A stretch of 64,000 nt of DNA from Trichopria drosophilae. Its lineage: Eukaryota > Arthropoda > Insecta > Hymenoptera > Diapriidae. The translations under genes were made by a program, and so were the position numbers. The stretch spans positions 67,971,501-68,035,500 of the forward strand of contig CM059582.1 of the NCBI GenBank assembly GCA_030407085.1. Direction: 5' to 3'. Shown here in pieces: positions 33,097 through 42,275 of this stretch. Within the stretch, counting starts at the first letter, position 1. Each line of letters begins with the position of its first letter. The notes below the pieces were generated by a model, which did not search any database, was not told the DNA's origin, and saw nothing but the letters and a program-made list of their open reading frames with translations.

Positions 33097-33717
33097 AACC
33101 CCGAAAACCCCCGAGAAACAAGTTTCAGCAACATCCGTTCACTTCTTAAAAATTCATCCGCCATATTGGATCCGCCATTTTGAATCTTTGAAATCTAAGT
33201 TCAGAATCGTATTATGTAACCCCGAAAACCCCCGAGAAACAAGTTTCAGCAACATCCGTTCACTTCTTACAAATTCATCCGCCATATTGGATCCGCCATT
33301 TTGAATCTTTAAAATCTAAGTTCAGAATCCTATTCTGCGACCCCGAAAACCCCCGAGAAACAAGTTTCAGCAACATCCGATCACTTTTTACAAATTCATC
33401 CGCCATATTGGATACGCTATTTTGAATTTCAAAATTCTGATACGAGATTCGTAATTGGAGCATCCAATAACAAAGAACTAAATTCTAAAATGGTATTTTT
33501 CTTAGGCACAAAAAACTGTATGAAAGGTTTTTACTCTCGTTTTCGAAAGTGTGGTCTTTTTAAGCACCGTATTGGAGCCGCCATTTTGAATTTTCAAAAA
33601 TACCACACGGAAATTAAAAGTAGATATACTGAGCTAAATTTTAAGCCCTGAAACAATTTTTTTGGCGGTAATGAATTTTGGCCAGCAAGTGATCCGGTTG
33701 ACGTGGAATGTCCGTAA

Positions 33718-33846
33718 TATATTTAATAAGATCATTATTAGCATTAATTTGTTATATACGAATTTTTATTTATATAATTATTGAATATAATTTAATATTA
33801 AAACTAATTTTTAAATTTAATAAAATTAATTTCAATAAATGATTTA
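33718..33846 (+). pseudogene. nad2: nad2, part 3, C-terminus (NUMT)
   Basis: Mitochondrial-code frame YLMSSLLALICYMRIFIYMI continues to NKINFNKW, a typical nad2 C-terminal end. The frame relative to part 2 may be shifted by an indel near the T run at 25352-25364 or at the insertion edge. An AT microsatellite (33849-33865) and AT-rich spacer follow. Confidence 0.75.
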
Positions 33847-33942
33847 TATATATATATATATATAATTGTTATATATACAATATTATATATACAATATTAA
33901 TATTTTTAATATTATTAATATTAGAATTATTTATATTAAATT

Positions 33943-34006
33943 AAAATTTTAAGTTAATTAAGCTATTAATCTTCAAAATTAAAATTATTTTTTAAAATAA
34001 GTTTTA
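33943..34006 (+). pseudogene. trnW: tRNA-Trp (TCA), mitochondrial (NUMT)
   Basis: The cloverleaf can be drawn: acceptor AAAATTT/AAGTTTT, D arm AGTT/AGCT, anticodon arm TTAAT-CTTCAAA-ATTAA with anticodon TCA, and a T arm ATTTT/AAAAT. It follows nad2 as in insect mitochondria and looks undamaged. Confidence 0.8.
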
Positions 34007-34011
34007 AATAT

Positions 34012-34078
34012 AAATTATATTAATTTTAAATTTGCAATTTAATATTTTATTAAATTATAAAACTTTGATAAATAAAAT
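34012..34078 (-). pseudogene. trnC: Probable tRNA-Cys (GCA), mitochondrial (NUMT)
   Basis: The minus strand offers an anticodon arm TTAAA-TTGCAAA-TTTAA with anticodon GCA, in the position and orientation of insect trnC. The outer limits are approximate. No trnY was recognised before cox1. Confidence 0.45.
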
Positions 34079-34084
34079 TTTTAT

Positions 34085-34540
34085 ATAAATTATTTAAATA
34101 AATTATTTATATCAACAAATCATAAAGATATTGGAATATTATATTTTATTTTTGGAATATGATCAGGAATATTAGGATTATCATTAAGAATTTTAATTCG
34201 ATTAGAATTAAGAATTCCTGGTTCATTAATTAATAATGATCAAATTTATAATTCTATTGTTACTTCACATGCTTTTGTAATAATTTTTTTTTTGTTATAC
34301 CAGTAATATTAGGAGGATTTGGTAATTGATTAATTCCAATTATATTATCATCTCCTGATATAGCTTTTCCACGAATAAATAATATAAGATTTTGATTATT
34401 AATTCCAAGAATTATATTATTAATATTAAGAATAATTATAGGAATAGGATCAGGTACTGGGTGAACAGTTTATCCTCCATTATCAAAAATTATATTTCAT
34501 AATGATTTATCAGTAGATTTTACTATTTTTTCATTACACA
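34085..34540 (+). pseudogene. cox1: Cytochrome c oxidase subunit I, part 1 (NUMT)
   Basis: Frame from ATA 34085 gives [40 protein letters not shown], then VMPVMLGGFGNWLIP and MGSGTGWTVYPPLSK, ending FTIFSLH. The T run at 34284-34293 appears one base short and shifts the frame. All else reads cleanly in the mitochondrial code. It covers most of the standard barcode region. Confidence 0.95.
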
Positions 34541-35217
34541 CGGAGAGAAATCTGAAAGGATGAAACTGTAGGTATTCCTTCGCCACTGTACTAAGATTTG
34601 GTGCTGGTGCTGCACCATGTGTCGCGTGATATCAATGTAAGAAACCCACAGTCTCAGACTGTGAAAACGCTTAGGATGAGACTGCAAAACTGCGATGCTT
34701 TCTTCTAGGCTTTCTCCCGCCTAAGTTTTACTTTTTAGACTAGGGCTCTCCCGGACTTTTTTGTAGGAAATTTCCTCCTCTACAAAAACGGTTTAGTAAA
34801 TTTTTGCTCCATCTTGCACCGTTTTGGATACAGAAGCAATAGAATGAAAAACAACGTATTCAACGTCCGACGCCATGTTTATCTTTTGTTTTAAAAACTC
34901 GATGTTCTTCGTTCTATCGCTTCCGAATCGAAAACGGTGCAAGATAGAGCAAAAATTTACTAAACCTTTTTTGTAGAGGAGGAAATTTCCTACAAAAAAG
35001 TCCACGAGAGCCCTAGTCTAAAAAGTAAAATTTAGACGGGAGAAAGCCTCGAAGAAAGCATCGCAGTTTTGCAGTCTCATCCTAAGCGTTTTCACAGTCT
35101 GAGACTGTGGGTTTCTTACATTGATATCACGCGACACATGGTGCAGAATCAGCACCAACTCTTAGTACAGTGGGGAAGGAATACCTACAGTTTCATCCTT
35201 TCAGATTTCTCTCCGTG
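34541..35217. mobile_element. Fold-back (long-hairpin) non-autonomous DNA element in cox1
   Basis: Nearly perfect inverted arms of about 310 bp start CACGGAGAGAAATCTGAAAG and end with the complement CTTTCAGATTTCTCTCCGTG. They face a small centre near 34860-34890. Insertion is within the cox1 LHVAG codons; a CA or similar 2-3-bp duplication is possible. No coding capacity. CACGG ends recall CACTA-type elements, but this is weak evidence. Confidence 0.88.
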
Positions 35218-35613
35218 CATGTTGCAGGAATTTCTTCAATTATAGGATCAATTAATTTTATTTCAACAATTATAAATATACGATCTAAAAAAATAAATAT
35301 AAATATAATAAGATTATTTGTATGATCAATTTTTTTAACAACAATTTTATTATTATTATCATTACCTGTATTAGCTGGTGCTATTACAATATTATTATTT
35401 GATCGTAATTTAAATACTTCATTTTTTGATCCTTCAGGTGGAGGAGATCCAATTTTATATCAACATTTATTTTGATTTTTTGGTCATCCTGAAGTTTATA
35501 TTTTAATTTTACCAGGAATTGGTTTAATTTCTCATATAATTTTAAATGAAAGAATAAAAAAAGAAATTTTTGGAATATTAGGAATAATTTATGCTATAAT
35601 CTCAATTGGATTT
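35218..35613 (+). pseudogene. cox1: cox1, part 2 (NUMT)
   Basis: Uninterrupted mitochondrial-code frame: [80 protein letters not shown], ending ISIGF. The haem/copper ligand region HPEVY is intact. It ends at the gypsy LTR; ATTT 35610-35613 recurs at 39477-39480. Confidence 0.95.
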
Positions 35614-36376
35614 TGTAACGTGAGCTTTTTCGCTGCCGGATTAGCTCGGTATGCCAAGGTCATAACGCGGGCGAAAATAAAGCTATCGGAGGATTTGCAA
35701 TTGTATAGTGGAAGAGAATGAACACCTTGCTTATATTGCTAGCTAGTTTATTGTAGCTTACTTAATTCTATACATAGCATTGGAAAGTAACGAGGCCTGA
35801 TGGGCCGAGAAAACGTAAAATAGACCTAGTTTAGCGCTTAAATATCCCGTACCGCATACAACTGCGAATACGGTAATTTCGGAGGCTAGTGAAGGTGAAC
35901 TCTGCGATATAGCCGAGCGGTAGGATGGAGGGGGCTCTGCAATATATCCGAGCGGAAATATGGCGGGTGCTCTGCAATATAGCCGAGCGGAAGGATGGAG
36001 GGTTGCTCTGCGATATAGCCGAGTGGAAATACGGAGGTTGCCTGCGATATAGCCGAGCGGGAACCACAGGAGATGCAGGTGCGGATTGAAGCTGTGCGAT
36101 ATAGCTGAGCGGGAACACGGATGTGGCCGGAGCCCTGCAGATCACAGCCGGGCGCTGACTCTGCCGTTCTGGTGTTTCGCGGTCGACTTTATACAAGTTC
36201 GCGGGGTGGTGGGAGTCGTGGCCCCCACCCGCAAGCGTGCGCGCGTCGCGTGACACCTAAGTGGGATGCCCCACTAGAGACCTCGGGTCCCACCATCGTC
36301 GTGTGCGCAATCGGACGGGTTGCCTATTCGGCAGGCGTAGCGCGCGGAATCTTACTCATCTAGAACGCATGTTTCA
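35614..36376 (-). repeat. gypsy LTR (complete) with internal tandem array
   Basis: Complete LTR, 763 bp. It contains about seven copies of a 30-40-bp unit built on gcgatatagccgagcgg at 35905-36120. The outer 207 bp (36170-36376) are almost identical to 39270-39476. Confidence 0.9.
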
Positions 36377-36594
36377 CCCCCCTCTTATTTCGGGGGTAGT
36401 GAAATGAAGGATATGAAAACAATAAAGGCGCCAAATAATTGTATAAACTATAATTTTTCTCAACATAAAGCCTACTAAGGCAGAAAAAAGAAAAAAAAAA
36501 CAAAAGACTGGTCCTCTCGGTACGCGTCTCAGGCGTCAATGCCCACGCAAAATAAATGATCTACTACTATTTATCAACTTAAATTATTAATAAA

Positions 36595-38370
36595 TTACAA
36601 AGGCTCGGGATCCTTTTTCTTCGGGACGAACTGGTGGCCCAGAAAAACGCCGGCGCGGGTCCACTTAAATAAAAATCGGCCTTCCGGAGTGTACCGTTGG
36701 TATCGTCTCCGCTGGTTCGCCGAGAGGGGGACGTGTATTTGGTGCGGCCCGAGGGTGAGTCGTTGAGATCCATCGGCGAGTACCTCGGGTGTGATTTCCG
36801 TTGGAGTGATCGCCATCCCGGTATTGGGTACCTCGTCTAGCTGCGGTCGTGGAGGTAGCGGAATGTTGACCGCTGTGATGGAACGTATGGTTGGGAGTTC
36901 CTTTGTAGGGGATGGCAGCACAAGGGTCGGCTTCGGAGGCTTCGGTCGTTGCCAGACGATCATGGGTTCCTCGTCCGGGAGTGGCGGCTGTTGTGTGATG
37001 GTAGCGAGAACGGCCACTGGAGCAGGCTCTGGATGTGGAGGAGTCTTTTCCAGGAGGGCTTCCAAGGCGTCCAGCTCGTCGCCGTATGCATCCCTCTTGC
37101 CGGGATTGGAGAGGTGACCCGTGTTGGCGACCGTCAGTGGCGTCTTTTCCGTGCGAGGACGTCCCGGTGCCGTGGTCGGTATGCGCTGGGGCCGGGTTGG
37201 CTTCCGGGTGAAGACGTCCTCCAGGTCCCGGAGTTCGGCGTCTTCCTGCGTCTTTTCCCACATATCCTCGAACCCGTACATTCCGGAGTTTAGCTGCGGA
37301 ATGACCGGCCTGGATTACCACAGCGTCATTTATAGGCATATCTGCACGGAGCGGCTCCTCCTCTACCTCTTCTAATTGGTCCGCCGAATCTGGTTTTAAC
37401 TCTCGGACGTGGATATTTGTTACCACGTGGTCGTGTTCGTCACGTAGGTCAACAATGACTGGTGATGAACGTCGGATTACCCAATACGGTCCGGTGTAGC
37501 GGGGGGATAGTTTCGCCGCGGTAAAGTTTCCCTTGTTGGAGAGATAATGAGTGCGTTTCCATACCTTGTCCCCAATATGGGGTTGCCAGTCACGATGCCT
37601 TAGATTATAATACTTTTCCTGCCGTAGGAATGCGTGAGATAGATTATTGCGTGCTAGTTGAATACTCTCGTTGAGCTGGTCTAACCGTTCCTGGAATGTG
37701 GCTCGGTCGGTAAGATGGTCAACAATTTTCCATCCGGGAATGCGGAACTCTCGGCCGGTATTCAGAAAAGCGGGCGTATAGCCGGTTGCCTCGTGCACTG
37801 CAGTATTGTACGCGAGCTGCAATTCTGCAAACTTCTCGTCCCAGCGGCGGTGTGTCCTCCCGACGTACTGGGCGATCATGGTCTTTATTACCCGGTTAGT
37901 GCATTCTACCGGATTGCACTGAGGGGTGTATGGCGGTGTCCACTGGTGTTCTACCTGGCTCTGCTGTAACATACGGTCAAATTCTTGACTAATATAGGGC
38001 TTACCATTGCCCGTGATAATACTTCGTGGTGCGCCGTGTCGCAAAAAGAAACCTCGTATGCAATCGGCAACGGCCGGGCCTGTGGCTCGGGCGAGCGGTT
38101 GGATCTCGATACACTTGGAGAATCTATCCTGGTAGGTGAGTAGCCAGGTTTTTCCTTAACTGGACCGCGGAAGAGGGCCGATAAGATCGGAGGATACCTG
38201 CTGCCACGGTTCGGAGACCTCGGTAAAATGAAGTGTACCGGCTCGTGCTTGCTGTGAAGCCTTATAGGTTTGGCATTTCTTGCAGGAACGGACATAGCGA
38301 GCGGTGTCTCGAGCGAGTCCGGGCCAGTAGTAATGATCCAGGACTCGGCGGAGTGTTTTGGCGATACCAA
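36595..38370 (-). pseudogene. gypsy integrase and C-terminal tail
   Basis: Minus frames 38370-37951 and 38044-36665 carry the integrase core (HGAPRSIITGNGKPYISQEF, PPYTPQCNPVECTNRVIKTM) and the C-terminal domain (YYNLRHRDWQPHIGDKVWKR, GPYWVIRRSSPVIVDLRDEH). After a frame change 37281-36595 encodes a Pro-rich tail (KPTRPQRIPTTAPGRPRTEK) ending LFKWTRAGVFLGHQFVPKKK. As in the element at 11-18 kb, the expected DNG reads GNG, so the second catalytic Asp is Gly. Confidence 0.8.
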
Positions 38371-39184
38371 AATGGCCAGCGGTGGGAGAATCGTGGCATT
38401 GCCTCAGGATGGCTGGTCGGTCGATTTCTGCCACACACTGTTTCCATCCGTGTGGATCTTCTTTATTGACCGTATTTGGTAAGTATCGGTAAACCTGGCC
38501 TCCTTCTTCTTGATAGTCTGGAAGCTCGTCGGGGGAGTCACGAAGGGTTGCCTTCAGCCGCTGGATCCATGATGGGGCGTCGGGCCGAATAGTGCAGATT
38601 GGTCGGGAAAGAGCATCGGCCACAAGATTGAGCTTCCCTTTACGGTACTGGATCTCATAGTCGTGTTGTTGTAGTTCGAGCGCCCAGCGCGCTAATCGTC
38701 CGGAGGGATTGTCCATATGATCCAGCCATTTCAGGGCTTGGTGATCGGTGACGATTCGGAAATGATACCCCTCCAGGTATGGTCGCATCTTTCGCACGGT
38801 CCAGACGACTGCGAGACATTCCTTCTCTGTCGCACTGTAGTGGAATTCGGCGCCTTGGAGAGTGCGAGAAGCATATGCGATGACACGTTCTCCTTCAGGA
38901 TGTTGCTGGGTTAGTACGCTCCCGAGGCCGTCGTTGGACGCATCGGTTTGCACAGTGAACATCTTCGTGAAGTCCGGACAGGCTAGAACAGGAGATTCAG
39001 TGAGCCTTTGCTTGAGTGTTTGGAAGGAATTTTCAGTATCGGAATTCCACATCCAGGGAACTTGTTTACGGAGTAGTTTGGTTAATGGACGGGCGACATC
39101 GGAAAAGTGAGGAATAAATCGTCGATACCAAGAAGCTAATCCGAGGAATTGACGTACCTCTCGAACGTTGCGCGGCGGAAGCAT
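38156..39184 (-). pseudogene. gypsy RT C-terminus, RNase H and integrase zinc region
   Basis: Begins PPRNVREVRQFLGLASWYRR, the RT connection region, so the catalytic RT is missing. RNase H motifs are intact (TVQTDASNDGLGSVLTQQHP, SATEKECLAVVWTVRKMRPY, IVTDHQALKWL, NLVADALSRP). The integrase HHCC follows (CHDSPTAGHFGIAKTLRRVL, RYVRSCKKCQTYKAS) to SSDLIGPLPRSS with the first catalytic Asp, then a stop. Confidence 0.9.
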
Positions 39185-39269
39185 GTTAGAGACGGCACTA
39201 GTTTTCTCGGGGTCGGTACTTACTCCGTTTTCATTGACGATGTGCCCTAGGTATTTGAGTGAATTTCAC

Positions 39270-39476
39270 TGGTGTATCGCGGTCGACTTTATACAAGTTC
39301 GCGGGGTGGTGGGAGTGGTGGCCCCCACCCGCAAGCGTGCGCGCGTCGCGTGACACCTAAGTGGGATGCCCCACTAGAGACCTCGGGTCCCACCATCATC
39401 GTGTGCGCAATCGGACGGGTTGCCTATTCGGCAGGCGTAGCGCGCGGAATCTTACTCACCTAGAACGCATGTTTCA
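39270..39476 (-). repeat. gypsy LTR fragment (truncated 5' LTR)
   Basis: Matches 36170-36376 with very few differences, ends CATGTTTCA next to ATTT, and is cut internally where it meets RT sequence near 39268. Confidence 0.92.
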
Positions 39477-40170
<694 letters not shown>

Positions 40171-40177
40171 AAATTTT

Positions 40178-40279
40178 ATTTCATATTGATCACAAATATA
40201 TTTACAAAATAGATATTCTTCAATTATAAAAAATATATTATTTTTTCATGATTATTTAATAATATATATTATAATAATT
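40178..40279 (+). pseudogene. cox2: Cytochrome c oxidase subunit II, part 1 (NUMT)
   Basis: Starts ATT 40178 only 7 bp after cox1, so trnL2 is absent here. Reads ISYWSQMYLQNSYSSIMKNM, LFFHDYLMMYIMM. It is cut by LINE-A copy 2; ATATATTATAATAATT (40264-40279) is repeated at 45834-45849. Confidence 0.88.
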
Positions 40280-40291
40280 CCGTTGATGACG

Positions 40292-40297
40292 GTAAGT
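40292..40297 (+). promoter_or_regulatory. Splice-donor-like GTAAGT at LINE 5' end
   Basis: GGTAAGT lies about 12 bases into the element. The same motif is at the 5' end of LINE-A copy 1 (minus, 25128-25123), LINE-B (minus, 52081-52076) and LINE-C (minus, 63624-63619), each followed by ACAGACGTG. Conservation across three families suggests function; what it does is unknown. Confidence 0.45.
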
Positions 40298-41022
40298 TGA
40301 ACAGACGTGCTTTTCTTCGCTCCGCATTTTCGTCTGATTAGTATTGCTTAAATCTCTTTTTTTGGGAGTTCAATTTATTGAGACGTGCTTCCGGACTGGC
40401 TTGGATTAATTTCTCAGTGAGCTTTTGAGTGTCCGTGCCTCCAATCCGGAAAAATTCAACTTTTTATTCCGTTTATCAATCGACGAAGTGACAGTTACAC
40501 CACACTCTGTTATCGGTTCATGCGGTGACGTCACCCTTCTGGAAAAGCAGTGGAGAACCAATCACCAGAACGCTTTTATCGCCAACAGCACAGGCAAAAA
40601 TTCAAATGAAAGGAAGGTCTTTTGCGCAAGGAGTTGACGTTTTGTTTGTCGCAAGTTGAACTTGGCATCTCCGTCGCGGCTGACATTTGTTTTCACGAAG
40701 ACATGAGCATTTATTTTCTGCACCATTGGATCAGATATACTGGAGCTGTCAACTTCGCAAAACCGTCGGATTTTCGTACGACAGCCGATCCCGCTTGGAT
40801 GTAACTCGCCTGTATATCGGTGAGTTCGTTCCTTACTCGTGTGCGGCCCACCACACGCTCAATGTGCTCATGCCACGCGCTCTCTCCGTCAATTGCGCGC
40901 GCATGCCTCTGGTAGTGTTTGTTTTCGTCCGTGTCCATTCTCCGTCTATACCGCTCGTTCTTCGGTCAGGCACCAGTCGGCAGCATCTCTCGGGCGCGAC
41001 TTTTGACTTTTGATTTTGACAT

Positions 41023-42210
41023 ATGACTGATAAAAGCCCGTCTACTATTCGGCCGCAATCTTCTGTCACGCCCGGCACCGTTTGCACTGACGGAAAGACG
41101 GAACAGAGCCTACCGCTTCTACGTCCGCCGATTCTATCGGGACGCCCCTCAATTGCCACTAAGTGGATTTCGTACAGAACCAATAGTTGCAGTTCACTCG
41201 AGGACTTTGGTTTCTGTAAACGAAAGCGCGACTGCCCGCTCGCAGACGACGTTTCGAATTCGACACAGGACTCTAGGCGCCGTAAATTTTCGCTCCCGTC
41301 GGCAGATTCTTTGGTTGCCCCGATGCCACCTATGGAGACTGTTCCAGTTACGCAGGCCAGCTTAGATTTCTTGCAAAAATCTCTTCTGGCGGCAATTAGA
41401 GAGTCTGAGCGGAATGTCACGACCAACGTCTCCAAAGCGCTTCAACCAGGGATCGATGAATGTGCCAGGGAAATCGTGGTTGTCAAGAACGCAGTTGTGG
41501 AAATGCGCTCTGATTTTTCTGCTCACGTGGCGGCGCTAGAGGGGAAAATCGAAACGCAGGACCAATTGATTAAAAAGATGGCTGCCAAGCTGGAGGCTCA
41601 GGAAAGAATCTTGAAACGAAGAAATTTAATTTTAAACGGCTTTCAACCTGGCCCAGCTCCCTTGAAGGGTGAAGTTCAAAATTTTTTAAACGCGAAATTT
41701 TCCATGGCAGGTGCAGTATTATCGGCGAGAATAATCCGTGCACAACCGTTGGCCATCCTGGCAGAATTATCTCTGGAAGAGGATAAGTTCATGATCCTGT
41801 CGGCAAAGAAAACCGTCCTTAAAAATTCCACTGTTTTTATCAATTCGGACTACACCGACAACGAACGCTTTATGGCCTTTAAAGTCAGGGAAGCTCGCCG
41901 TGCCGCGGTTGCTAAAGGCTCTTCCTTTAAACAAAAGGGCAATATGATTGCCGTAGATAAGGTTTGGCGAAAATGGTCCGAGGCGGACCAAGGTTACACG
42001 GTCATCTGTGACGGCCCAACACGGGAAAGAAGACCTCTCTCGGTTAGTCGTACAACAAATATTGCTGGTACTTCGGAAGGAAGGTCTTATCCTTCGTCAA
42101 CTCCATCGGACTACTCATCGACCTCCAGCGCTGCACAAATTCGTTCGTCTCCGGTTTCATCGCCAATGGATACCGTCGCCCAAAATCCGCTCTCGCGTTC
42201 AAATTTTTAA
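41023..42210 (+). CDS. LINE-A ORF1 protein (RNA-binding-type), intact
   Basis: 395 codons from ATG 41023. The N-terminal block LRPPILSGRPSIATKWISYR, then SSLEDFGFCKRKRDCPLADD, is shared by LINE-B and LINE-C. The middle (about 150-200) is helical and likely coiled coil (VAALEGKIETQDQLIKKMAA, KLEAQERILKRRNLILNGF). The following domain contains FMILSAKKTVLKNSTVFINS and REARRAAVAKGSSFKQKGNM, like the RRM/CTD arrangement of L1-type ORF1p. The tail is Ser-rich and ends NPLSRSNF. It probably binds element RNA as a nucleic-acid chaperone. No CCHC knuckle is present. Confidence 0.82.
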   Translation: MTDKSPSTIRPQSSVTPGTVCTDGKTEQSLPLLRPPILSGRPSIATKWISYRTNSCSSLEDFGFCKRKRDCPLADDVSNSTQDSRRRKFSLPSADSLVAPMPPMETVPVTQASLDFLQKSLLAAIRESERNVTTNVSKALQPGIDECAREIVVVKNAVVEMRSDFSAHVAALEGKIETQDQLIKKMAAKLEAQERILKRRNLILNGFQPGPAPLKGEVQNFLNAKFSMAGAVLSARIIRAQPLAILAELSLEEDKFMILSAKKTVLKNSTVFINSDYTDNERFMAFKVREARRAAVAKGSSFKQKGNMIAVDKVWRKWSEADQGYTVICDGPTRERRPLSVSRTTNIAGTSEGRSYPSSTPSDYSSTSSAAQIRSSPVSSPMDTVAQNPLSRSNF

Positions 42211-42275
42211 CGGGTCCCCGTCCCCTGCCTCGATTTCCTGCCGTAGCGTCTGCCACCAATAGGAGGGCGTCTTTA

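Larger units (their letters stand above)
25405..33717 (-). mobile_element. 8.3-kb DNA transposon with long TIRs and an uncharacterised DDE-like transposase
   Basis: The termini are inverted: CGGGCAATCCACGTCAACCG on the left and the complement CGGACATTCCACGTCAACCG on the right. Homology continues inward through ttggccaaaattcattac and the subterminal modules. TAAT flanks both ends, suggesting a 4-bp target duplication. The gene at 27020-28912 lies on the minus strand. The right arm is interrupted by a 2.7-kb LINE, and an inverted fragment of the transposase gene lies at 29625-29957. Without the LINE the element is about 5.6 kb. Superfamily not assigned. Confidence 0.85.
35614..39476 (-). mobile_element. 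Ty3/gypsy LTR retrotransposon in cox1 with large internal deletion
   Basis: Flanked by ATTT at 35610-35613 and 39477-39480, with element ends TG/CA (TGTAACGTGAG..., ...CATGTTTCA). The 763-bp LTR at 35614-36376 is the 3' LTR in element sense, and AGAGGGGGG next to it is the polypurine tract. At the other end only about 207 bp of LTR remain (39270-39476) and they join directly to mid-RT. The PBS, gag, protease and N-terminal RT are absent: one deletion joined the LTR to pol. Confidence 0.93.

Noticed and set aside
40425..40938. Separate small genes in the LINE-A copy 2 leader
   Set aside because: The frames have no conserved motif. Copy 1 lacks the segment, and they lie in the element's 5' UTR.
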